Assembly: GCA_024811115.1 (NCBI GenBank)
Contig: JAKOGH010000033.1
Location: 1 to 26,798, forward strand
Direction of reading: 5' to 3'
DNA: 26,798 bases
Origin: Terana coerulea
Lineage: Eukaryota > Basidiomycota > Agaricomycetes > Polyporales > Phanerochaetaceae
Shown: piece after piece, positions 1 to 8,884 of the stretch
How the letters are laid out: each line of letters starts with the position of its first letter
Numbering within the stretch: position 1 is the stretch's first letter
Program-made: the position numbers and the translations under genes
The notes under the pieces: model-generated
Told to the model about the DNA's origin: nothing
The model's input: only the letters and a program-made list of their open reading frames with translations
Database searches by the model: none

Positions 1-1
1 C

Positions 2-349
2 CGTCGGCGGCTTCCTCGCCGCCGATTGGAGGTTTCACTCCGTGTTCAATTTGTGGTGTTGACTTGGGCCGTTTCAGTTCTCGCTGCGAGGGAAATGGCC
101 GGCGAAGAGATACCACAAGATTCTAGAGATCCAGCTGTACGTCTGCGCCTCCCTGTGGTTGTGGCACTGCGACTCATTTCGCGTCCCAGGCAAACTGCAT
201 ATCTTCTGTCGCATCTGATGTCTGTAGTGGAACAGCTTGAGCCCGCATGGCGCCGTGCATTCTTGCGACGCACTCGGTTGCTGGACGCGGACTTTCAAGG
301 AGACATGTTGGCTGTCATCAGTGCGTGCTACACCGAGTCCTCGTTGTAG
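2..349 (+). CDS. open frame of unknown function, 5' end cut by window edge
   Basis: A frame is open from the window edge to a TAG at 347-349, giving about 115 residues that are rich in Arg, Leu and Val. I recognise no domain. A hydrophobic stretch near residues 18-30 is followed by a helical-looking charged region. No ATG is visible near the left edge, so if this is real it is the 3' end of a gene that starts outside the window. The other frames of the same DNA also carry shorter open stretches, so a chance open frame in GC-rich DNA is a serious alternative. Confidence 0.2.
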   Translation, partial: RRRLPRRRLEVSLRVQFVVLTWAVSVLAAREMAGEEIPQDSRDPAVRLRLPVVVALRLISRPRQTAYLLSHLMSVVEQLEPAWRRAFLRRTRLLDADFQGDMLAVISACYTESSL

Positions 350-602
350 AATCCTTCTCATGTACTTTGGTCCATCTAGGTATGATCTCGACCTCCTTGC
401 GAACAGGACAGCCGCTACCCCAAATTACGCCGTGCCCGCTGCTGGACCGGTATATGGTGAATAGCCACGGGCTGTAATTCGCCATGAAGCCGACGACGAC
501 TACGGCCTACCTCGAACGATGACCATCGACACCCTGGCAAACGAACAATACTTGTGCGTATGTCAATGAGTGCCTGTGGCATGTGTTAACCCGTAGTCAC
601 GA

Positions 603-782
603 ATGCGTAGATGCTTCGCAGTAGGCTGCACCACTGCCTTCGGCATTGTGATGCGCTTAGACAGGCTCATGGTCGCCACCAAGGAACTCGTCGGGGAACA
701 ATATCACATCCACGGAGTCGGCGTCCCACTACGAAGGGAATTCACGAACATGGACTCGGCGAGACCTGCCAAAGATGTCTGA
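603..782 (+). CDS. short 59-residue open frame, possible exon or gene remnant
   Basis: An ATG at 603 opens a 59-codon frame ending in TGA at 780-782. Its residue make-up is protein-like: VGCTTAFGIVMRLDRLMVA, then KELVGEQYHIHGVGVPLRRE. The bases just upstream (tgcttcgcag ending at 620) look like a 3' splice acceptor. An open stretch before it around 490-553 (DDYGLPRTMTIDTLANEQYL) is followed by gtgcgt, a plausible donor. Together these could be two exons of a small or decayed gene. I do not recognise the family, and no complete gene can be built. Confidence 0.25.
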   Translation: MRRCFAVGCTTAFGIVMRLDRLMVATKELVGEQYHIHGVGVPLRREFTNMDSARPAKDV

Positions 783-1836
783 ATGGAACGAAGCGGAGCG
801 GATTCATCACGACTCTGGACGAACTTACGGTACCATTCTCCGCATGACTTGCTAATTCACTTCATGTATCGTTAGTGGTGTTCACCCATAGCAAGTACTC
901 TATAGATCTCACTGTACATCGGGTACCATTCATTGTGCCGTTCAGTTGCCCGGTCACCGTGCTGCGTGCGAGCGGTTATTTATGAAACACGACTCCGCTA
1001 AGGCGCAAGTTGCAACTCTTCCACCTACCCTCACCTCAGCCATGTAGCTGTCCTCGAACTCGATTACTACTATTTCTCTCCACGTCTGAACTGCCGGTCG
1101 TTCTCGAAGCTATTTTTACATGAGCAGAATATACAAGGCTACCAGCGCGTCCCCAACCCCGAACATCCGAGCACCTCGTGCAGCCTGCAGCGGTGGAACC
1201 AGGTTGGGACATACTTCGAGCATGGGGCTATCTTACTTCTTCTTGTGAGAACGTCAAGATAAGTGGATCCCAACGGGGATGAACAACCGGTGAATACTCT
1301 TCGTTTCACAGAGCTTGCCGTACTCGACTGATTGCGGTGCAGAGGGCTGTCTGCTTTATCTGCCCTTGCTGGCGGTCTCATGACTGTCTGCAATCCACGA
1401 AACATACCATATCGCACGCTTCTATTCACAAAATATGTTTGCACAGTCTTCCAAACGCGTCGTCTCCCGGAACTGTGGTTGCCGCAGTAAAGTTCTGATT
1501 CAACCCGACCCTGGAGGACCAACTATGCCAGTATTCAGGGAGTTTGCTGCATATGTACGTGTCGTCAGAGCATAAGAGGGTGACGGTGGTGGCCACGGAG
1601 TGCGTAAGGCTAGCAGGACATGGTTGGGAGGGCCGTGGACGCGGGTTGTAATGAAGAAGGAGGCGCGCTCGACCGAGAGACGAGGAACGTCGGCCGGCTG
1701 AGCGGCAACCGCGTGAGCCGGTGACGGTGAGTTCGCCCATTCGCTCGTCATATGCACACATCAGCTGGACTTGCCTCGACATTCGAATCGATCGCTTTCC
1801 GGCGGCATTCCAGCTTGGACGAAGGAGCAGACCTCC
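783..1836. other. intergenic stretch, no supported gene
   Basis: About 1 kb upstream of the monooxygenase promoter. Open frames on both strands are short or are arginine- and serine-rich with no recognisable motif. I see no repeat array, tRNA or transposon end here. Confidence 0.5.
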
Positions 1837-1843
1837 TATAAAA
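1837..1843 (+). promoter_or_regulatory. TATA box of the flavin monooxygenase gene
   Basis: TATAAAA lies 49 bases upstream of the ATG at 1892, the spacing expected for a fungal TATA box with a short 5' UTR (transcription start probably near 1865-1880). Inferred from sequence and position only. Confidence 0.6.
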
Positions 1844-1891
1844 CGATAACTCTGTCTGCTCGTCCAAGCCACCGTCGCTCAGTATTCAGCA

Positions 1892-4226
1892 ATGGAACCC
1901 CATCCTATCACGACCTCGCTTCCAACTTTCGAGAAGCTAGGGGTGTCCCCCGCCCACGGACGTCGACGCCGAGAAGATTGGGCGTGCATGGGTTTCTGCG
2001 TTTGGCCAGTTCGTGTCTGCAAAGGACATCAACGGCATCCTTTCGACGATTGACGGCGAGGGCTGGTGGCGAGACCTCTTCGCTTTGACTTGGGATCTGC
2101 GCACCTTCGAAGGCCTGGCGAAAATCAAGCAATTCCTCGAGGACCGCCTCGCGCTCAACGAGGTCAGCAACGTCGAGTTCGTCAAGGCCGGCTATGGACA
2201 GCCGTTCCCCGACATCGGCCTGCTCACCGTGCAGTGGGACTTCGAGACCAAGGTCGCAAGGGGCGCGGCCTGACCCGCCTCATCCCGACGAAGAACGGCT
2301 GGAAGGCCCTCATCCTCGCGACGAACCTCGAGGACCTCAAGGGCTTCCCCGAGAGCGTCGGCGAGCGCCGTGACCACCAGCCCAGCCACGGCAAGTGGAC
2401 GGACGCACGGCGCCAGGAGAACGAGTATGCGGACAGGGACCCGGAGGTGCTGATTGTTGGTGGCGGGCAGAGTGGGTTGGATGTTGCTGCGAGGTTGAAG
2501 CATCTTGGGGTGTCGAACTTGATTGTGGAGAAGCAGGCTCGCATTGGGAACCAGTGGAGGCATCGCTATGAGGCGCTGTGCTTGCATGATCCTGTGTGTA
2601 AGTCTTCATAATGGTGCTTCTGTCTGCCCCAGACGCTAATTTGTGTGTCAAGGGTTTGACCACATGCCTTACATGCCGTGCGTGATGCCACTTTACTCGT
2701 CTCTCTTCGTTGAATTATTCAACGTTGAATGCGCAGCTTCCCACCATCATGGCCGGTATACACTCCCGCCCAGAAGCTTGCAGGGTGGCTCGAGTACTAC
2801 GCAGAAGCGATGGAGCTCAACGTCTGGCTGTCTTCGGTCGTCACGCACGCCTCGCGCAACTCCGACACCGGCAAGTGGGACGTCCTCGTCAAGCGCGACG
2901 ACGGCACCGAGCGACTGTTCCATGTCGACCACGTCGTGTTCGCGCTTGGACTGGGCGCGGGCAATCCCAACATCCCGCAGATTCCTGGACGAGTACGTGT
3001 TGAACTCGCGGAAGCTGTTTAGGGGAATGAGGACACTTACTGGTCGATTGTGTATAGGAAGACTTCAAGGGCCAAGTTCTCCATTCAACCGCGCACCGAA
3101 GCGCAAAGGACCACGCTGGCAAGAAGGTGGTTATCGTTGGAGCGTGTACATCTGCCCATGACATTGCCGCCGACTACGCAAACCATGGTGTCGGTCAGTC
3201 CCCAATCTCCTGCACACCCTACATTATGAACTGACATCCTCGTCGTCAGACGTCACAATTTACCAGCGCAGCTCAACGTACATCATGTCGACGAAACACG
3301 GCATGCCGGGAATGATGAAGCGTATGTGCTACTTCGTCTCCGTATGTTTTCTTTGCAGTAATGGCATATCGTTACAGCGAATTACTGGGAGGGTGGGCCC
3401 CCAATCGAAGAGGCAGATCGTCTCGAAAACTCGGTGCCAATATTGTTCGGCAAGCTGATGGCGCAGCGGGTGTCCGCCAAGACCAAGGAGCAGGACGCGT
3501 AGGCTGACTGTTGCTCATCGCTTCACGCATCGCTCACTGCTAGAGGCGTGTAGGGACCTGCTGAACGGCCTGCAAAAGATTGGGTACAAGCTCAACGACG
3601 GCGAGCACGGGTCCGGCTTTGTGTTCCTCGCCCTCAAGCGCGGCGGCGGGTACTACCTCGGTGCGCTCTCCGTTTGCGTTGTGGCTGCGGCATGCTCACT
3701 TCAGTCGCGCAGACGTCGGCGCGTGCCAGATGATCATCGACGGCCAGATCAAGCTGAAGAACGGGGCGCAGATCGAGCGCTTCACGGAAAATGGCCTCAA
3801 ATTCGACGACGGCAGCGAGCTCGACGCGGACGTCGTGCTCTACGCCACCGGGTGCGTCCCTCCGCCCCTTTCATCCCGCTCGGGCCTGTACTGACGCATG
3901 GGCGCACACACAGCTTCAGCGACACGCGCGACCCCATCCGCGAGATCGTCGGGGCGGAGGCGGGGAAGCAGATCACGCCGATCTGGGGCCTGAACGACGA
4001 GGGCGAGCTGCGCACGGCGTGGCGCGAGCTCGGGCTGCCGAACGTGTGGTACATGATGGGCAACCTCGCGTGGTCGCGCTTCTTCTCCAAGCACGTCGCC
4101 CTCCGTGCGTTCCTTTTTTCGTTTCTTAGTTCGTGTGGGTGCTGACCGGATGCGCTGTACTCAGAGATCAAGGCGAAGCAGGAGGGGCTGTTTGGCGAGC
4201 GGTACTCTGCGCCTGTCAAGTGGTAG
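1892..4226 (+). CDS. flavin-containing monooxygenase (FAD/NADPH-dependent), 10 exons
   Basis: Exons: 1892-2597, 2653-2677, 2737-2992, 3058-3193, 3250-3321, 3378-3498, 3554-3660, 3713-3851, 3914-4104, 4165-4226. They sum to 1815 nt, about 604 residues. Residues ~25-150 resemble an NTF2/SnoaL-like domain (FGQFVSAKDINGIL, WWRDLFALTWDLRTFEG). The FAD Rossmann motif VLIVGGGQSGLDVA is near residue 184. A second Rossmann motif, VVIVGACTSAHDIAADY, presumably for NADPH, is near 352. The FMO-type LYATG motif is near 520. Enzymes of this class oxygenate small nucleophilic or ketone substrates; the substrate here is unknown. Two one-base frame shifts are needed: one extra base in the C-run 1947-1951 and one missing base near 2260-2270, where the raw frame meets TGA at 2271. 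They cancel, and family conservation continues across both, so assembly error is more likely than loss of function. The start ATG follows the TATA box at 1837. Confidence 0.88.
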
Positions 4227-4688
4227 GATATGCCGCGTTGCTCGCTGCCCGATGTATGGGCGACAAAAGACAGCAAAAGCGTGGGGATGAAGGAGAATAC
4301 ATAAGACGCAAAAGGATGAGAGTGAAGGAGAAGAAAGTCTTTACAATGTACGTTTTATCTACCATGTATCATTTGCTTGTTACGTGCTCCCAAGGGGAAA
4401 ACTTGATGTATCGATAATCTAGAGAAGTGTCCTGCGAATTAAGTGTGTGCTATCCATCGTCGCTCACTGTGTGCGTGGAAGGCGGGGGCTTCATGGTCTG
4501 CCACGTAAAATGCCTGCACATCTGGTGTCTTATTGCTGGCAGCTCAAGAAAGCCGCAGCAGAGTTGACCACAAAGAGCTGAAAAGAGCCCTTTCCCAACC
4601 CTTGGATGCATGGGGACATGCGCCGATCTGATAGGGAGAGTTGTCTTCGACATCGTATACTGCATCCTACGTACGATGCCGGCCCGAG
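4227..4688. other. intergenic, 3' flank of the monooxygenase gene
   Basis: No gene supported. The AT-richer bases 4260-4440 directly after the stop are probably 3' UTR and terminator sequence. No clear single polyadenylation signal stands out. Confidence 0.4.
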
Positions 4689-4713
4689 CGCCACAAAGGC
4701 TTTAGCCACGTGG
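4689..4713 (+). promoter_or_regulatory. bipartite motif copy 1: CGCCACAAAG-N7-CCACGTGG
   Basis: CGCCACAAAG, 7 bases, then the palindromic G-box CCACGTGG. It lies 104-128 bases upstream of the ATG at 4817. Three more copies of the same arrangement occur in this window (7861, 8435, and 22465 on the minus strand). CCACGTGG is a known core for bHLH factors of the Pho4/Cbf1 type; the CGCCACAAAG half is not one I recognise. A promoter role is inferred from position and recurrence. Confidence 0.5.
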
Positions 4714-4816
4714 GTTTTTGAACACTGCTGTATAGCCGCGGCAACTTCACCTCGCACATCAACCTGCACCTCCCTTTAACAGATAACCGCACACGCCCCT
4801 GCTTCCCTACTTGCGA

Positions 4817-5395
4817 ATGGGCGCCCCAGAGCTGCACCCGGAGCTCCTGCAGCAGATCCTGCACGCGCACGCGCTCGACTTCCCGGCCCTGCGCCGCTGC
4901 GACCAACCGGTTCTCGGTCGAGCATGTGAGCGGGGAGCTGCTGCCGGCCTCGGATGCGTTTCTCGGCCACCTGTCGGGGCTGGAGCAACTCACTGGCTAC
5001 CACCAGCTAACTGAATTCGACGTGCGCGGTGCAGCCGTAGGTGCCGGTCGCTTCACAGAGTTCGCGGACGGCTGTGGGCGGCTGCGCTCGTTCCTCCTCC
5101 GCGACCTCACGATCTCCCTGCACCGGCACGACGGCCCGCGCAACCGGCAGTTGTGGCGCGTCATGCTCGTCGCCGTCGTGGACGCGCCGCGCGCCGCGCT
5201 GCGGAGGCTGCCCAACCTGCGCGGGTTTTATCTGGGGATGAGGACTGCCGTCCGTAGGCGCTCAATGCGCATATGCGGAGCAAGATCGACGCGGATGTGA
5301 GAGGGAAGTTCCATGTGCAGCCGACGCGTGAGAATTGGTGCTGTGAGGAGATGCCGTATGTTGAACTTGTTTGCGCGCGCATGCAAAGTAACTGA
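4817..5395 (+). pseudogene. F-box-like gene, broken by two frame disruptions
   Basis: The ATG at 4817 opens an F-box-like start (PELLQQILHAHALDFPALRRC). The frame then shifts near 4895; the next frame gives TNRFSVEHVSGELLPASDA and runs to about 5252 (LRRLPNLRGFYLGMRTAV). It shifts again near 5252-5258, where a third frame (ALNAHMRSKIDADVRGKFHV) runs to TGA at 5393-5395. All three pieces are protein-like and in order, so this was one gene of about 190 residues, short for an F-box protein. A 5-base loss or one extra base explains the first break, and a one-base loss the second. F-box proteins normally recruit substrates to SCF ubiquitin ligases. Bipartite motif copy 1 lies just upstream. Decay or sequencing error are both possible. 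Confidence 0.55.
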
Positions 5396-5650
5396 TGCGG
5401 GATTCGGAGTGAGCATTTTGGAATGCCCAGAGTTGCATGGGGTAGTGTCTGGATATGAGCTGGCATGCACTTCTCATCGCTGAAATTCATACTGTTCTCT
5501 CGAAGCGGGGCTTTTTCATCTGTTGTGCAGTAGGCTGTGGTTGTAAAGTCGTGAAAGCGGGCTCGTCCGAGTCCCAAATGTCATGTGTTTTGTCATTTGC
5601 TGGACTGTGCCGATCAAGTTGACGACTTGACGCGGACGGCTTGTGTGTAT

Positions 5651-5695
5651 TACGTCAGAAAACCACCGGGTAGGATTATATGTACTTATCAGCGA
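5651..5695 (+). repeat. left terminal inverted repeat of the 1.9-kb element
   Basis: About 45 bases that match the reverse complement of 7516-7560 at roughly three positions in four, with the outer TACGTCAG identical. Confidence 0.6.
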
Positions 5696-6000
5696 ATATA
5701 ATGTTCATATTGCCCGAAATGCTCTGAGGGGGTTTATGAGGTATTATAAGACCGTCAGCAGAATCACATTGAGTTATAATCACCGGGTATTGAGATTACA
5801 ATAGGGCTAGGAAGTGATTATGGGTGCTCATAAGTGTCCTTGTAGGATTATGAGCGATTTCGGTGATTATGAGCGAAGATAAGATAAACCTAACTCGGAA
5901 GGATGTAAAGATGATCCGCTCGGCGCTCCGAGCTACTTCACTACCTGCCATTGTGGCTTCCCCTAACACCGTACACCAGCTGCTCTCCTGAAGCACCCTG

Positions 6001-6071
6001 GGATTCGAACCAATGGCATTTTAAATTAACTTAACGTGCTGCAGTAACCCGACGCTGATACCAATAGACTA
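6001..6071 (-). other. degenerate tRNA-like sequence (pol III A and B boxes)
   Basis: Read on the minus strand, 6071-6061 gives TAGTCTATTGG (A-box-like) and 6011-6001 gives GGTTCGAATCC, a perfect B-box and T-loop. The outer bases AAGCCTT and GGTGCTT can pair at 6 of 7 positions, counting G-T pairs. The T stem and D stem pair poorly, and about 50 bases lie between the boxes. It is therefore not a functional tRNA by eye; it may be a tRNA relic or a SINE-type head. It lies inside the inverted-repeat element. Confidence 0.35.
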
Positions 6072-6372
6072 CGAAGGCTTAGGTTCTCAGTTGCATGTCC
6101 GGCGTTATATGCGCGCTATCTTGGCGCTTAGGGCGTCCGGGACTAAGCACTGCACTGTCTTGTCCGCTCCTCCACCTCAAGCACCCCTGGGCCTGCACCC
6201 TCGCTCTTTGAAGGCTCTGTTGACTACGTGGAAATGCTGGGAGTGACGAGCATGACATGGTAGCTTTTCACTGTATCTTGGCTGCTCAGTATTTGGGGGA
6301 ATACGCGGGTACGGTGTTGCTGCAGGAGGGTCGGCTCATGTTGCACGTCAGCACGGAGGAGCTGCAGAGTGC

Positions 6373-7254
6373 GTGATATTAGCTTTCTGCTGGAGCACAG
6401 GCGTAACTGACTGCATGATCCATTGTAGAGGGAACACACAAGAGCAGTGGTTCTTCAACATTCAAATTTGTGACTGCCGTAGTGGTTGGTGTGCGCGCCC
6501 GCATCCCATGTACAGCGCCATGCTCGTTACAACCTTACGCTGCATAACGGCAACTTCCTCATTAGAGCATATTAGCTGCGATAAATACCACGATAAGCGC
6601 CTCAAAATGGGGCCGGCGCTCCGTGACTTTGGCAGGGAATTGGAGCTTTTCGGCCAATTCCGGCTTAATACAGGCGTGATATATACCACAGCTAATATGC
6701 TCTATTCCCGATACTGTATCGTTTTATGGGATGATTGGGCTGCACTCAACTACATGTTTTTGGGAGGCTCAGAGTTCATGATGGAGTACACATCGAAGCC
6801 ATCAACGGACGGGCTGCACATGCACGAGCGTGTGTGGATTATGGGGAATGACCAAGTCCCAAGACATCAGGAGAGTCGGTACTTCTTCGGTGGAGGAGTG
6901 TTTGACTGCGAGATCTGCGCAAGAGTGGGGCCTGGCATACACTGTGTCCCAAAAGATCGGCCTGCAATTGTGGTACTCACCAGATTCGTTGTTTTTCAGC
7001 GTGAGTGCCGCCACTTCTCTTGCTTTCCGTTCCAGCCGTACGGTGCAAGACTTCGTGTGGATCACCGGTCCATTCTTCCGTGCAGAATACCACTTCTTGC
7101 AGTCCCTACACTGCCAGTCCTGCAGAGGATTTGGGCGCCCGCTTGTTATTCAATCATCCCATGCCTCAATATGAGTATGTCGTGTTACTCGAGCACTACT
7201 TCGAGTTTTGTGGGGCATTGCGCGGTGCCGGTGTCGTGGCGTTGCTTGCAGTGA
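6373..7254 (+). CDS. 293-residue open frame inside the 5651-7560 element, unassigned
   Basis: One uninterrupted frame, Cys-rich (for example CDCRSGWCARPHPMYSA), with no recognisable transposase, helicase or integrase motif. A second frame over 6830-7174 also looks protein-like (SQKIGLQLWYSPDSLFFSV, TVQDFVWITGPFFRAEYHFL), so the true reading may switch frames by splicing or decay. Its position inside the inverted repeats suggests element cargo or a remnant. I cannot name a function. Confidence 0.2.
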   Translation: MILAFCWSTGVTDCMIHCRGNTQEQWFFNIQICDCRSGWCARPHPMYSAMLVTTLRCITATSSLEHISCDKYHDKRLKMGPALRDFGRELELFGQFRLNTGVIYTTANMLYSRYCIVLWDDWAALNYMFLGGSEFMMEYTSKPSTDGLHMHERVWIMGNDQVPRHQESRYFFGGGVFDCEICARVGPGIHCVPKDRPAIVVLTRFVVFQRECRHFSCFPFQPYGARLRVDHRSILPCRIPLLAVPTLPVLQRIWAPACYSIIPCLNMSMSCYSSTTSSFVGHCAVPVSWRCLQ

Positions 7255-7515
7255 GCGCCCGAGGCGCCCGGCCTCGACCTCGAGGCGACCAGGATTACAA
7301 GCACCGGTAACTCATCATATTCACGTCTAGGTAGGCATATATATACTTATAACTGGGTCGGGCACCATTATGCACACTCATAATGGTACTTGGTAGCATT
7401 ATCATCCCTCATAATCACGCCGCCAGGCTTATAATCACTCATAATCATGGTCGCCGAGGTTTATTTGTGCATATCTACACTTTTAATTCGCCCCGCCGCG
7501 GGTTATAATCTTCAT

Positions 7516-7560
7516 ATAGTTTGAAAGTGCTTATAATCCAACCCTGATTTTCCTGACGTA
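7516..7560 (-). repeat. right terminal inverted repeat of the 1.9-kb element
   Basis: Reverse-complement partner of 5651-5695. It ends in CTGACGTA. Confidence 0.6.
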
Positions 7561-7860
7561 GCCTGTGTCTCAGTCCCCACCATGGATCACTGCTCACAGC
7601 ACATGTTTCGGACTTGCGGAGCATCTCCTTCAGCTCAACTCAGCTTATCGACCTCTCCCCGAAACAGCACCCGTTTATTACGCTCCCACACTCATATACC
7701 GCACGCCCTCATCGATTTTCCTGGAAAGCCATTTTTGGTGTGCGGCACATGCGCTCATCGGGTTCTGCGCCACGTCTGTCAACGGCCAGGGCGCGATAGG
7801 CGACCGTGTCCTATCTGGCTGCATCTCGAAATCCTTTGAATAAGGCGACTGAATGCGGGG

Positions 7861-7885
7861 CGCCACAAAGCCTTTCTCCACGGGG
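7861..7885 (+). promoter_or_regulatory. bipartite motif copy 2: CGCCACAAAG-N7-CCACGGGG
   Basis: Same left half and spacing as the other copies, with one change in the G-box half (CCACGGGG for CCACGTGG). About 1 kb upstream of the GH31 start. Confidence 0.4.
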
Positions 7886-8434
7886 GCGGGGTCTGATGGC
7901 ATCAGCTGCCCTGTTTCAAACGCTAATTTCGCTGACTCAATGAACGCGTCGCGACGGCCTGTCATGCTCGGAGCGTAAAGTCCGGACACTTGTGTGCATC
8001 ATGAGCTCCGTTGCGCTTTAGACCCCAGCCCAGGAACGTTTCGCGTCCGGCGCACGGCCGACGGGCTTAGCGCAGGTACACGCCGTGGATAATCGACTCT
8101 GCCCCGACTCGCCTTATGCGACCGTTGCGCCCAGGTGTGCGCATCGGCGGCGCCAAGCGCCAGAAACAGCAGTTCCGCCCGACGCCCTGCCTGGGATGCA
8201 CACGCCGTTCGCGCGATGGTCGCTTTCGCGCATGCCTCCCGAGAGCCTCTGATGTCTGCCACCGACGAATGCAAGGCACGGTGCCTGCCATTGAACGTAG
8301 TCGCTAGCGAGACCTGGACAGACCTGAGCAGGCTGCTGTTCTTCGCAGACCCGGCGATGTCTGGGAGTCGCAGGCCGTGCGTATCCCGGCGGCCGAGCCA
8401 AGGTCTGGAAATGAGGGATCTAGAGCGAGGGCTA

Positions 8435-8459
8435 CGCCACAAAGCCCACGCCCACGTGG
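8435..8459 (+). promoter_or_regulatory. bipartite motif copy 3: CGCCACAAAG-N7-CCACGTGG
   Basis: Perfect in both halves. It lies about 450 bases upstream of the GH31 ATG and about 380 upstream of its TATA box. Confidence 0.5.
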
Positions 8460-8836
8460 AAGCCACGCGAGATCCGCCCCGCTTGTCCGATAGCCTTTCG
8501 ACTGAATTGAACCCTCTTGACTCTGACATCCACCTTTCCACCTTACGGGCAGCACAAGCAGAGCCCCGCCAGGCGCGCCATCCCAACATCTTGACCTTCA
8601 CGGGCTGAAACAGCGCCTCCCATCCAATTCAAGCACCGATATTTCCGTGATCGCTGGGCGCCGAAACAGTCCAATCACGCGCACCGGTTAAAGGCTAACG
8701 CAAGTGGCGCGACGTCAGCAAAAAGGCCAGCGTGACCCGCCGTGCCTTGCAGTCCACATGCCTCTTCCGATCGAGAAGACGGGGTCCGGGGAACGAAGGA
8801 CGGGGAAGCCTGACGTCGGCGGGGACTGGGCGGGGG

Positions 8837-8843
8837 TATAAAG
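8837..8843 (+). promoter_or_regulatory. TATA box of the GH31 alpha-glucosidase gene
   Basis: TATAAAG in a GC-rich setting, 48 bases upstream of the ATG at 8885, which implies a very short 5' UTR. A CCAAT lies about 170 bases further up. Confidence 0.6.
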
Positions 8844-8884
8844 GCGGGCGCGGGACACCCATACCGGCGTGCAACTCCCCCGCG

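Larger units (their letters stand above)
5651..7560. mobile_element. 1.9-kb DNA element with terminal inverted repeats (TACGTCAG ends), class unassigned
   Basis: The left end starts TACGTCAGAAAA and the right end, read in reverse complement, starts TACGTCAGGAAAA. The match continues imperfectly for about 45 bases and includes a shared GGATTATA. Both ends carry inward-facing ATTATGAG-type subterminal repeats: left 5806-5880, right 7370-7450 in reverse complement. Flanks show no perfect target duplication. TA could be one if the element starts at CGTCAG; otherwise the 12-base flanks match at 8 positions. The interior holds a tRNA-like pol III box pair (6001-6071) and a 293-residue frame at 6373-7254 that I cannot assign to a transposase. 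It is probably a non-autonomous or decayed element. The superfamily is undetermined. Confidence 0.6.
7561..8836. other. gene-poor stretch upstream of the alpha-glucosidase
   Basis: No gene is supported. Open frames on both strands (for example 7999-8601 on the minus strand) are Arg-, Ser- and Ala-rich with no motif and are probably due to GC bias. The stretch holds copies 2 and 3 of the bipartite motif and a CCAAT at about 8669, so much of it may be promoter DNA of the GH31 gene. Confidence 0.4.

Noticed and set aside
1937..1956. A micro-intron as explanation for the first monooxygenase frame change
   Set aside because: The gap is under 20 bases, far below the 47-80 nt introns seen here, and lacks donor and acceptor. 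A one-base slip in the C-run is simpler.
6001..6071. Functional tRNA gene
   Set aside because: The B box is perfect, but the T, D and anticodon stems do not pair well and no anticodon arm is convincing. Kept only as a tRNA-like relic.
7999..8601. 200-residue minus-strand frame upstream of GH31
   Set aside because: Arg/Ser/Ala-biased composition and no recognisable motif. It overlaps bipartite motif copy 3, and GC-rich promoter DNA often stays open by chance.
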